NCBI GenBank assembly: GCA_021811385.1
Contig: JAJZPC010000015.1
Location: 1-44,756, forward strand
Direction of reading: 5' to 3'
Origin: Deltaproteobacteria bacterium
Lineage (GTDB): Bacteria; Desulfobacterota; Desulfobulbia; Desulfobulbales; Desulfurivibrionaceae
DNA length: 44,756 nt
The notes under the pieces were generated by a model. That model searched no databases. It saw only the letters and a program-made list of their open reading frames with translations, and was not told the origin of the DNA. This document shows positions 25,802-34,676 of the stretch, in pieces. The translations under genes were made by a program, and so were the position numbers. Position 1 is the first letter of the stretch; each line of letters begins with the position of its first letter.

Positions 25802-27064
25802 TCAACCTGCCGCAGAGACCAAACAAAGGCCAGCGACCTCTTTTTCCTGCCGATCGCACCCGAAAATGATCTCTTGCAACTCTGCCACAGACATCAATTC
25901 CTCATTGTTGTCGCTTGTATACATAAAATTTTCGGGCAATTTGACCCCGTCGACATAATTTTCCCGTTTCCACCAAGTGTGATTCGGCAATACGACATAC
26001 ATCCCCTTATACGATATGGTATTTCGCGCTTCATCCTCTCCGGTCAGGGCCTCGTGGAGTTTTTCTCCGGGCCGGATGCCAAGGATTTCTATCTCGCACT
26101 CAGGTCCAATGGCTTTCGCCAGATCCATAATCCGCATACTGGGAATTTTAGGGATAAAAATCTCCCCCCCCTGCATGTGTTTGAATCCAGTGACAACAAG
26201 ATCAACCGCCTGATCCAGAGTGATCCAAAAACGGGTCATGCGATCATCGGTCACTGTCAATTTTCCGCTTTTTCTTTGCTCCAGAAAAAGCGGGATGACA
26301 CTCCCTCGGCTGCCAATCACGTTGCCATAGCGAACACAGGCAAATTTTGTCCCACGCCCGCCAGCATAGGCATTCCCTTGGGTAAAAAGTTTATCGGAGC
26401 ACAATTTGGTCGCACCGTACAGATTCACCGGATTCACGGCCTTGTCGGTGCTCAGGGCAATAACCTTTTTAACGCCGGTATCGATTGCGGCATCAATCAC
26501 ATTCTGTGCGCCATGGACATTGGTCTTCACCGCCTCAAAGGGGTTGTATTCACAGGCTGGCACCTGCTTGAGCGCCGCAGCGTGCACAACCATATCCACC
26601 CCCTCCATGGCGCGCCGTAATCTATCAGCATCCCGGACATCACCAATAAGGTAGGTTATTCTTTCCTCACCAAAACTTTGCCGCATTTCATGTTGCTTGA
26701 GCTCGTCACGGCTATACACCCGAATTCCTTTAACTTTATATTTATCAAGCATCATCCGGCAAAAATGCTTGCCAAATGAGCCGGTTCCACCGGTCACGAG
26801 AATAGTCTGCTGTGTCCAATCAATGCCTGGACGGCCAGAGGCTTTCCCTTTCAACATCTCCCGGACAGAGTCAATGCTTCGCTTCTGCCGGTAAACATAT
26901 TCCTTGATCTGCAAGAACTTCTCAACATCCTGCTTTGAGTAGCGACGTTGGCCGCCATTTGTTCTTTCCGGATTCACAAAATCCGCAAATTCCTTTTGCC
27001 AATATCTAATAGTGGAAACGGGAACCCCTAACTCCAAACCAATCTCTTTAATTCGATATTTCAT
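25802..27064 (-). CDS. pseB: PseB (UDP-GlcNAc 4,6-dehydratase/5-epimerase) fused to an N-terminal MerR-type HTH domain
   Basis: First enzyme of the pseudaminic acid pathway. It has 420 residues where PseB normally has about 330. Residues 1-70 are a winged HTH of the MerR type (YRIKEIGLELGVPVSTIRYW, then NGGQRRYSKQDVEKFLQIKE). Residues 85-420 are PseB: the Rossmann motif TGGTGSFGK (91-99), HAAALKQVPACEYNP, and the catalytic STDKAVNPVNLYGATK (Asp207, Lys208, Tyr216). The fusion is continuous: no stop codon or good internal ribosome binding site separates the parts. The ATG at 27064 follows GAGGTG, and an ATG at 27103 is out of context. It heads the 11-gene operon behind a possible sigma-28 promoter. 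The DNA target of the HTH is unknown. Confidence 0.92.
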   Translation of the reverse strand: MKYRIKEIGLELGVPVSTIRYWQKEFADFVNPERTNGGQRRYSKQDVEKFLQIKEYVYRQKRSIDSVREMLKGKASGRPGIDWTQQTILVTGGTGSFGKHFCRMMLDKYKVKGIRVYSRDELKQHEMRQSFGEERITYLIGDVRDADRLRRAMEGVDMVVHAAALKQVPACEYNPFEAVKTNVHGAQNVIDAAIDTGVKKVIALSTDKAVNPVNLYGATKLCSDKLFTQGNAYAGGRGTKFACVRYGNVIGSRGSVIPLFLEQRKSGKLTVTDDRMTRFWITLDQAVDLVVTGFKHMQGGEIFIPKIPSMRIMDLAKAIGPECEIEILGIRPGEKLHEALTGEDEARNTISYKGMYVVLPNHTWWKRENYVDGVKLPENFMYTSDNNEELMSVAELQEIIFGCDRQEKEVAGLCLVSAAG

Positions 27065-27135
27065 ATCGCACCTCATCTGTTTTCCGGGAAACGCCTTCAT
27101 CATGCAACTGGCGATTATTTTTCCCTTTGCATAGT

Positions 27136-27162
27136 ATATCGGCCTGCTGGCAAAAAAGCTGA
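27136..27162 (-). promoter_or_regulatory. Possible sigma-28 (FliA)-like promoter of the pseB operon
   Basis: On the minus strand TCAGCTTT (27155-27162, 5 of 8), exactly 11 bases, then GCCGATAT (27136-27143, 7 of 8 to GCCGATAA). The start would be about 65 bases before the pseB ATG. The -10 is as good as at fliD but the -35 is weaker. The rest of the gap 27065-27487 is AT-rich and holds a 14-base inverted repeat at 27321-27334. No clear terminator of tatC is seen there. Confidence 0.6.
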
Positions 27163-27487
27163 ACTAAAAATTTCAGCGAACTTCACGTTTAACCTAAAGC
27201 AAAAACCATGCCGACGCAAAAGAAGAAAATATTTCCCACATACGGAGACAGGCAGCCCGCACTATTCTTCACAAGTTGCAGGCCCGCCCACAAAGCAGAT
27301 TTTTCACAAAAAGAATAATCGTCAAGATTTTGACAAGACGCGAAGAGAACAAGAAAATACTCGGCAAATCATCGAGAATTCTCCTGTCATGAACGGGAAG
27401 GCCACCGGCGGCGCCAGTGATTAATCTCTTTCCTGTTATCTAACAAGCTACACAAGATGCACAACGGAACATGTTATTGCACACCCC

Positions 27488-28239
27488 TTACTTTTCCTTA
27501 GCCCCAAACCCGGCCAACCGCTTTCTCCCCAGCAACCAGACCGCGACGATACTCACCTCATAGAGCACGATCAAGGGCAGGGCCATGAGGCACTGGTTGA
27601 TCACATCCGGGGTGGGGGTAAGGATGGCGGCGATGACAAAGGAAAGCAGGATGGCATACTTGCGGTGCCGGTTCAGGAACGCGGCGTTCACCACGCCCAT
27701 TTTTGCCAGCAGCACCATGAAGATGGGAAGCTCGAAGATAACGCCGAAGGCAATGAGCAAACGCAGGCAGAGGGAAAAATATTCCTTTACCGTGGGCATG
27801 GGGCTTAAAAAATCGTTGGAATAGCCAAGCAGGAACTTGAAGGCCGGAGGGAAAACAACGAAATAGCCAAAGGCCGCCCCGCCGAAAAAGAAGAGCGAGG
27901 AAAGCAGAGTGAAGGGCAGGATCACCCGTTTTTCATGCTGATACAGTCCGGGGGCGACAAACCGCCAGAGCTGGTAAAAAATCACCGGGCTGGCCAAAAA
28001 AAGCCCTGCAACCAGGGAAAGCTTCAGATAAAAAAAAACCCTTCCTGATACGAGGTGAAGATCAGGCTGGAGTTTTCCGGCATTGCCGCATACAGGGGCT
28101 TGAACAGCAGCTGCCCAAGCTCTTTACTGTAGGAATAGGCCACACCGAATCCCGCCACCGTGGCAAGCACCGAATAGATCAGGCATTTGCGCAACTCAGT
28201 GAGATGTTCCGTAAGAGCCTGTTTTTGAAAATCATCCAT
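27488..28239 (-). CDS. tatC: Twin-arginine translocase subunit TatC, disrupted by a one-base frameshift
   Basis: TatC is the membrane receptor of the Tat system for folded proteins. The N-terminal part (28024-28239) reads LTEHLTELRKCLIYSVLA...SYQEGFFF and then hits a stop. The rest (27488-28023, other frame) continues with LKLSLVAGLFLASPVIFYQLW and five more membrane segments to the end. The break falls in a run of nine T on the minus strand (28030-28038); ten T would restore the family sequence EGFFFYLKLS. Everything else looks intact, so a sequencing error, a recent mutation or polymerase slippage are all possible. The ATG at 28239 has only a weak GGGT upstream. Confidence 0.88.
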
Positions 28240-28360
28240 ACCCGACACCCAAAACGTTTCGTTTCCAAAGATACAAACCACGCCACAATACCCCTTCCCC
28301 CCAACCCGGTCAAGAAAGAGCATCGGTAACATACGGCCTGAGCGAAAGACACCCCTCCCG

Positions 28361-29065
28361 TCACTGGCCAGTCTCCTCCATCGCGGCCAATGCATCCTTG
28401 TTGTACATGTTCAATTTCCACAACGGGGTTATCTTCCGGATTCTTTTCGGCGGCAGCAGATCCCACAAAACCCGCCGGTCTGCTTGGGCGCCTGAATTCC
28501 TCTGGGCAATACCCTCCGGAGTTATGAAGCCATTGAAACGGACATCCCAGGCGCCATGCTCGATTTGCTGAGCAAGAATCTGCTCCTGTTCTCCCAGCCC
28601 GTACGCCTCCGCCTCGGGGGAAAGCCCATGCAGCTCGGCAAGGATTGCGACCGCGAGGTCGAAAAAGCCCTTGCCCTCGCCGACAAAAAAACCCTCCGGA
28701 TCCACGGCCAGACAATCGGTGATCAGCAGGCCGACAGGCCCAGAGCAAAGCTCTTCCACCGCAACACGACGGCCGTATTGCGCCAGCCCCTTGTAGCCCA
28801 CGGCATAGGCCAAATGCTTAAACGGGATTTCATAGGGCGCCAGGAGATAGAACCCCTCCTTCAGGCCGGGCGCGGGCACCAACAGCTCCTTGCCGTCGGT
28901 CAGGGCGTTGATCCTGACCTGCTGCAATCTCGCGGTAGGCCCTACGAATATCCTTTTAGCGTCCCGATACCGCTCGAGACGCCGAACCAATTCCGCCGAT
29001 TTACCGGAGGCCTTCCCCTCCGGCGCACCCAGAAACCCAGCCCTCACCTCTTCCTTGCTAAGCAT
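28361..29065 (-). CDS. 5-formyltetrahydrofolate cyclo-ligase-like protein
   Basis: A 234-residue protein of the MTHFS (5-FCL) superfamily. True members convert 5-formyl-THF to methenyl-THF with ATP. Visible family features are the basic N-terminal helix region, the GKELLVPAPGLKEGFYLLAP strand region, and the phosphate-binding part LAVDPEGFFVGEGKGFFDL. The usual GYGKGYYD signature appears as VGEGKGFFD, so this is a divergent, 5-FCL-like member and its substrate may differ. The ATG at 29065 lacks a clear ribosome binding site. It may share a transcript with tatC, with a gap of about 120 bases. Confidence 0.8.
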   Translation of the reverse strand: MLSKEEVRAGFLGAPEGKASGKSAELVRRLERYRDAKRIFVGPTARLQQVRINALTDGKELLVPAPGLKEGFYLLAPYEIPFKHLAYAVGYKGLAQYGRRVAVEELCSGPVGLLITDCLAVDPEGFFVGEGKGFFDLAVAILAELHGLSPEAEAYGLGEQEQILAQQIEHGAWDVRFNGFITPEGIAQRNSGAQADRRVLWDLLPPKRIRKITPLWKLNMYNKDALAAMEETGQ

Positions 29066-29086
29066 GAATCCACACGACAAGTTCAA

Positions 29087-29120
29087 CAAAAAAAGCCGGC
29101 AGGCTGATTCCTGTCGGCTT
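29087..29120 (-). terminator. Rho-independent terminator of the D,D-carboxypeptidase gene
   Basis: AGCCGGCAGG (29094-29103) pairs with CCTGTCGGCT (29110-29119) with one G-U pair and a six-base loop. On the minus strand the hairpin runs straight into TTTTTTT. It lies 24 bases past the stop codon of the upstream gene and separates it from the cyclo-ligase-like gene. Confidence 0.9.
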
Positions 29121-29143
29121 TGATCCTGTTATTGCGATCATTC

Positions 29144-30247
29144 CTACAACGCGTCTTTCTTCTTTTGCTCGGTCAACATGACGTAGTGCGCATGCCTTTG
29201 CGCCATATCCTTTCCGTTGACCAGCGAAACCCGAACGCCACCGACGGAATCCTCATAGTGCCGCGCGGCCATTTCCTGTTTGGCGAAACCGTGCTCGACC
29301 AGGGTGGCGATATCATTCCACATGGAGGCGCTACCGAGCAAGGCAACAATAATGGCTTGGCCATCACGCTGGAATTTGCCGACATAGGTTTTTCCCGCAG
29401 CCACCGTGTACCCGGTTTTTCCGCCGACCGCGCCATCAAGGGTCCACAACGCCTTGTTGTGGCTCCGCAACACCTTGCCGTCGCTGGTGCGCACCTGGGT
29501 GGTGGACATGCGCTCGGCAAACTCGGGATTCCGCATGGCCCGGTTGAAAACCGTGGCCAGATCGCGGGCCGTGGTCTGCTGACCGGGCCGGGTCAAGCCA
29601 TTGGCGCTCTTGCAGATGGTATTTTGCGCGCCAAGGGATTCGGCTTTCTTGGTCATCAAGCGGGCAAAGGCATCTTCGGAACCGGCAACCTTTTCCGCCA
29701 GCGCCACGCTGGCATCGTTTGCCGAAGCCAGCAACACGGCGTTGATCAGGTCGTTGGCCTGATAGGACTCGCCTTGTTTCAGATAGATCTTCGAAGCCGG
29801 CATGTTCGCGGCATAGGCACTGGCGCGCACCATCTCGTTGCCGTTAAGACTTTCAACCGCGATGAGCCCGGTGATGACTTTAATCGTGCTTGCCGGCTGG
29901 CCGGGGCGGTCAGCACTGCGGTCGTACAAAACCTTGCCTGTTTTGGCATCCATGATGTAAGCGCTACGGCAGGTAAGTTTCCCTTGCAGCTCAGAGGGAG
30001 CCTCAGCCGCGACACTGTGCTGCTCCTCCACTTTTCGTTTCAGGTCTTCTACGGGAATAAGCTTGACTACTTCCGCGCGTCTTTCCGGCTTTTCCTTAGC
30101 ATTGCTTTGCTCGGGCGCAAACTTGTGCATCGAACGCAAGGACACAATCTTTGTATTTTTCACATGTTTTTGCGCAACTGCAGGAGAAGCAAACAAAAAA
30201 ACAAGCAATGCGATAGAGAGGAGCTGTCGGTAAGAAAAAAAACCCAT
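29144..30247 (-). CDS. Serine-type D-Ala-D-Ala carboxypeptidase (peptidase S11, PBP5/6-like)
   Basis: Trims the terminal D-alanine of peptidoglycan peptides in the periplasm. A signal peptide covers residues 1-25 (SIALLVFLFASPAVA). A 60-residue linker follows. The catalytic motifs are complete: STIK (Ser120, Lys123), SAN (175-177) and KTG (277-279). The C-terminal part after residue 330 is short, so the usual PBP5 second domain and membrane-anchoring helix appear to be missing, and the enzyme may be soluble. It has its own terminator and an AT-rich upstream region. Confidence 0.92.
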   Translation of the reverse strand: MGFFSYRQLLSIALLVFLFASPAVAQKHVKNTKIVSLRSMHKFAPEQSNAKEKPERRAEVVKLIPVEDLKRKVEEQHSVAAEAPSELQGKLTCRSAYIMDAKTGKVLYDRSADRPGQPASTIKVITGLIAVESLNGNEMVRASAYAANMPASKIYLKQGESYQANDLINAVLLASANDASVALAEKVAGSEDAFARLMTKKAESLGAQNTICKSANGLTRPGQQTTARDLATVFNRAMRNPEFAERMSTTQVRTSDGKVLRSHNKALWTLDGAVGGKTGYTVAAGKTYVGKFQRDGQAIIVALLGSASMWNDIATLVEHGFAKQEMAARHYEDSVGGVRVSLVNGKDMAQRHAHYVMLTEQKKKDAL

Positions 30248-30570
30248 AATGTATCCACATTCCGGCTAAAAATTTATTCAAAAAAGACTTATAATTTCAA
30301 ATCACTAGATCTATAATTAGCTATAATTTATACCTGCTTACAAAATCAAGTTTTTTTTGAGGTTATTGCTCCATCTTGTTGATTTATTGTTTTTCCGACC
30401 ACAAAAAAAATACAATCAGGCCCAGCCGGCAGCCCGTACCATACCATGCGGGCACAGCACCTGCTCCAAAAACTGCCGACACGGACGACGGCGAGGTCTT
30501 TTACCTTACTTATCGTGCCTGACATCCTTTTCGGTTAATAAAAGCACCAAACACCCCCAGGAGAACAACA
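30248..30570. other. AT-rich intergenic region between divergent genes
   Basis: About 320 bases between the carboxypeptidase (minus) and the alkyltransferase (plus). The part 30280-30335 is very AT-rich and carries three copies of CTATAATT or TTATAATT, two of them exactly ten bases apart. Several -10-like hexamers can be read on both strands. On the minus strand TTGATT near 30350 is the best -35 candidate for the carboxypeptidase. No small gene or clear RNA structure was recognised in the rest. Confidence 0.5.
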
Positions 30571-31116
30571 ATGCAAGATCCTGCAGGGAAATACCTCAGC
30601 CTCACGTTCACCTTCCAAAAAATCAGCGTCCAGGCCATCTGCATCGGCAACCTTCCAATCCACCTCTCCTTCTCCCTTGAAGGACACGAAATGGCAAAAC
30701 AATGGCTCAGGAAATACCACACCCCTGCCTGCATAGAGCACACCGATCGCCATTCCTTTGCCGATCTGCTTAAGGAATTTTTCGAGGGGCGGTGTCGGAA
30801 ATTTCCGCCGCCGGCCAAATCGCCGTTTGTGGAAAAGGGTACCGGGTTCCAAAGATGCGTCTGGGAACGGATTGCTGAAATTCCTTACGGGGAAACAAAA
30901 ACCTATGGAGATTTGGCTCGATCCTTGGGCAACCCCGGCGCTGCCCGGGCGGTGGGACAGGCCTGCAACGCCAATCCGTTGCCCCTGATCGTGCCATGCC
31001 ATCGGGTGGTAGGAGTTTCCGGACTGGGAGGATTTGCCGGCGGATGCGCCGTGAAGAAGGCATTGCACCTTCTGGAACAGCAAAACATAATGCGGGAAAA
31101 CAGAAAACTGCCGTAG
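30571..31116 (+). CDS. ogt: Methylated-DNA--protein-cysteine methyltransferase
   Basis: Suicide DNA repair protein that takes alkyl groups from O6-alkylguanine onto its own cysteine. It has 181 residues. The acceptor is Cys143 in LIVPCHRVVG, preceded by the DNA-binding segment IPYGETKTYGDLA and NPGAARAVGQACNANPLP. The N-terminal 90 residues are the variable family domain. The ATG at 30571 follows AGGAG. It stands alone on the plus strand and converges with cheB, with only nine bases between the stop codons. Confidence 0.93.
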   Translation: MQDPAGKYLSLTFTFQKISVQAICIGNLPIHLSFSLEGHEMAKQWLRKYHTPACIEHTDRHSFADLLKEFFEGRCRKFPPPAKSPFVEKGTGFQRCVWERIAEIPYGETKTYGDLARSLGNPGAARAVGQACNANPLPLIVPCHRVVGVSGLGGFAGGCAVKKALHLLEQQNIMRENRKLP

Positions 31117-31125
31117 CAAGAATGG

Positions 31126-32220
<1,095 letters not shown>

Positions 32221-32679
32221 CTATGCATGCGTTCCGACAACCCAGAGAATCCCAAATTCAGTGTTGAACATGCACAGGCCTGACTTTCCGAGCAGGGTCT
32301 CCGGGGAAAAATCGGCAAGCACACGGGCTTGCGGAATAGCCAGCGATGCCTTACCTGCGGGATCCAGCTTGCCCAGCAAACCGCCGATGGCCATGTTTGC
32401 CGTTTCCGCCGCCGTATCCTTGACCTGCCCCTCCTGCACCTCATCCTCGTCAACCCCGAGGAAATTCACGGTGATGTTCTTGCCGAGCTCCCAGGGAAAA
32501 TAAAAAAGGAAGCTCCCATTGCAACCGCCGGAATAACTGATCGTGGCCTCGACGAATCTGCCGCAAGCGAGCTCTTCCCTTCCCGGCGCCTCTTCGAGCG
32601 GCTCCAGAAAGGTGAAAAACATGGTCTCAAAGACCTCGGAAAAAGTTTCAAATATGATCCGCCGCAAATCCTCATCCAT
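32221..32679 (-). CDS. cheX: CheX-like chemotaxis phosphatase
   Basis: A 152-residue protein of the CheC/CheX/FliY family, which dephosphorylates CheY-P. The active-site pattern E-x2-N is present in DTAAETANMAIGGLLGKL. The strand ISYSGGCNGSFLFYF and the loop PQARVLADFSPET are typical of the CheX fold. There is one E-x2-N site, as in CheX. The ATG at 32679 follows GGAGG. It lies 14 bases after the cheY gene, so the kinase output and its phosphatase are made together. Confidence 0.85.
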   Translation of the reverse strand: MDEDLRRIIFETFSEVFETMFFTFLEPLEEAPGREELACGRFVEATISYSGGCNGSFLFYFPWELGKNITVNFLGVDEDEVQEGQVKDTAAETANMAIGGLLGKLDPAGKASLAIPQARVLADFSPETLLGKSGLCMFNTEFGILWVVGTHA

Positions 32680-32693
32680 TCAGCCATCCTCCT

Positions 32694-33131
32694 CTAGAAA
32701 TCACTTTCCTCACCAGCCTCTTCGCCCGCATTCTCTTCGAGCCTGTGCGCATAGGCCTTTTCCAAAACCTCGTAGAGGATCGCCTTGATGGTCTCGGGCT
32801 GGAACGGCTTTTTCACATAGCCGGCAACCCCGAGCTTCCGCGCCTCTTCCTTGCGGGCATCGCTGGCCTCGGTGGTAATGAAGATCAGCGGAATCTTTCT
32901 CAGCTCCTCATCCTCGCTGATCTTCTTCAGAAGCTCCATCCCGCCCATTTCCGGCATGTTGATGTCTGAAAGAATGACATCGATCCACGTTTCCGCCAAA
33001 ACCGCCAGAGCCTCTTTTCCGTTGGCCGCCTCATGAAACTCCCCGACCGGCACGCCGGACATGCTCACGGTCTTCTTGATCACGGCCCGCATGGTTTCAG
33101 AATCATCTGCCACCAAAATATTGAAAGCCAT
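32694..33131 (-). CDS. cheY: CheY-type single-domain response regulator
   Basis: A 145-residue receiver-only protein that carries the phosphoryl signal from CheA. Acidic pocket ADDSE (residues 8-12), phospho-acceptor Asp56 in VILSDINMPEMGG, Thr in IFITTEAS and Lys in YVKKPF are all present. The last 20 residues form an acidic tail rich in Glu that ordinary CheY lacks. The ATG at 33131 follows GGGAGAG. It is separated from the HDOD gene by about 170 bases with no obvious signal, so an internal promoter is possible. Confidence 0.92.
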   Translation of the reverse strand: MAFNILVADDSETMRAVIKKTVSMSGVPVGEFHEAANGKEALAVLAETWIDVILSDINMPEMGGMELLKKISEDEELRKIPLIFITTEASDARKEEARKLGVAGYVKKPFQPETIKAILYEVLEKAYAHRLEENAGEEAGEESDF

Positions 33132-33298
33132 CGCCCTCTCTCCCGCTTCCTTGAATTATTCCCTCTTGGACATTCGCCGTTTTCCGCGTTGCCCTGCTCC
33201 CCATCTGTTTCAGCCAGTCCGACAGGCGCTGAATACACCGGGGATGAATCTAATCCTGCCAAGCCATTGCTCAAAGAAACCTTTATGCGCAACGGCCC

Positions 33299-34144
33299 CT
33301 AAATATGAAAAAGCTCCTGGGCGCGGTCGATCTCCATGAGAAGATTGGCCATGCACAGTTCGAGATGCATTGGGGTAATGCCGAACCTCTTCAAGCCTCC
33401 CCCCTGCATTTTCACCGACAAACCGTCTGCGCCGACCCCGATCCCCATGCTGATGACCAAGGCATTGGCCAAGGCCACGATAGCGGTAAGGGAATCCTTT
33501 TCCAAGGCATCCGGGTCATGGTGTTGCAACACTGCCAGCTCTATCTCCTTGGGAAAATCCCACTGACTCATGATCATGCCGCCAAGTTCGGCATGGGATG
33601 CCCCCACGATCTCCTTCTCCGCCTCGACAAAAGAACAGCTGTCCTGAACCACCTTCATCATGATCTTTTTAAAATCATCGGCAACAAAACTGCTCAAAAA
33701 CCGTTTGCCGATATCATGCAGCAATCCTGCGGTGTAGGCGCTTCCCGGCTCCACATCCTTGACATACTTGACCAGCTCCTTGGCCATTATGCCGACGGCG
33801 ATGGAATGCATCCACAGCTCGCCCTGATCCAGTTTGTAGCCTTCCCCGGCCGCGCCTTTATAAAAACGAGCGCTGCTGCTGGTTATAATGATGTCCTTGA
33901 GGGTATCATTACCCACTATCACCAGTGCCTCGTCCAGGGAGGACACCTTGCGGGGCAAACCAAAATACGCGGCGTTGCAGATCTTCAGCACATTGGCCGT
34001 AATCACCTGATCGTATTGAATGACCTCGGCCAGCGCCGAGGCGCTCACCTCCGGATCGTTCAACATCTCCGAAACCCGCTGGGCCACCTTGGGAAAAGGC
34101 GGGACATGCTTTACCAGGGAAAGTATCTCATCCAGACGGCTCAT
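33299..34144 (-). CDS. HDOD domain signalling protein
   Basis: A 281-residue protein with an HDOD domain, a degenerate relative of HD phosphohydrolases found in regulatory proteins. Family features are VPPFPKVAQRVSEML, ICNAAYFGLPRKVSSLDEAL and HSIAVGIMAKEL. It keeps a real HD pair in AGLLHDIGKR and a further HH in VLQHHDPDAL, so some metal binding may remain. It overlaps cheD by four bases (ATGA) and is therefore part of the chemotaxis operon. Its role there is not known. Confidence 0.88.
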   Translation of the reverse strand: MSRLDEILSLVKHVPPFPKVAQRVSEMLNDPEVSASALAEVIQYDQVITANVLKICNAAYFGLPRKVSSLDEALVIVGNDTLKDIIITSSSARFYKGAAGEGYKLDQGELWMHSIAVGIMAKELVKYVKDVEPGSAYTAGLLHDIGKRFLSSFVADDFKKIMMKVVQDSCSFVEAEKEIVGASHAELGGMIMSQWDFPKEIELAVLQHHDPDALEKDSLTAIVALANALVISMGIGVGADGLSVKMQGGGLKRFGITPMHLELCMANLLMEIDRAQELFHI

Positions 34145-34620
34145 AACTCAAACTCTCCTCTTCCTGAAACCTTCAAATGGGTGATCCCTGTCCCGACTTC
34201 CAAGCTCACCGTGCGGTTCCCTGTACCACCTACATCTTCCTTGGCAAGCATGATCTGATTCTTCCAGAACATCTTCCGGAGAACCGCCTGGTTTCGCTTG
34301 CCGATGTTGAAGATCCCCGCGTTGTCCATGATCTGCGAGCCGCCCACCACCTTGACGATCAGACGATTCTTGATTGCGCCGAACTTGTAGGTTTCCTTGA
34401 ACAACCTGGGGATGCCGGTGTCCGCGAACATGAACGGCTTGGCCTCGGCCTTTTCCTTATCAAGGGAGGAATCCGGAAGCATATAGTGCAGCAGCCCCCC
34501 GACCTTCGCCACCGGATCCCAGATAACCACTCCGATGCAGGAGCCGAGAGAATAGGTGATCAGAACATCGTCAGGTTTGTTGCTGACCTTCATGTCTGAA
34601 ATGCCAACGATTATCTTCAT
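34141..34620 (-). CDS. cheD: Chemoreceptor glutamine deamidase CheD
   Basis: Deamidates receptor glutamines and in some bacteria pairs with CheC to tune CheY-P. It has 159 residues. The catalytic Cys28 lies in YSLGSCIGVVIWD and His45 in GGLLHYMLPDS; the KVVGGSQIMDNAGIFNIGKRN segment is typical. The ATG at 34620 has GGGA upstream. It lies between cheR (57-base gap) and the overlapping HDOD gene. Confidence 0.95.
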   Translation of the reverse strand: MKIIVGISDMKVSNKPDDVLITYSLGSCIGVVIWDPVAKVGGLLHYMLPDSSLDKEKAEAKPFMFADTGIPRLFKETYKFGAIKNRLIVKVVGGSQIMDNAGIFNIGKRNQAVLRKMFWKNQIMLAKEDVGGTGNRTVSLEVGTGITHLKVSGRGEFEL

Positions 34621-34676
34621 GCGTTCCCTGTCCCGTCACCGCCATTGCCCAGGCCCTGCAGCCCGGGCGACGGACT

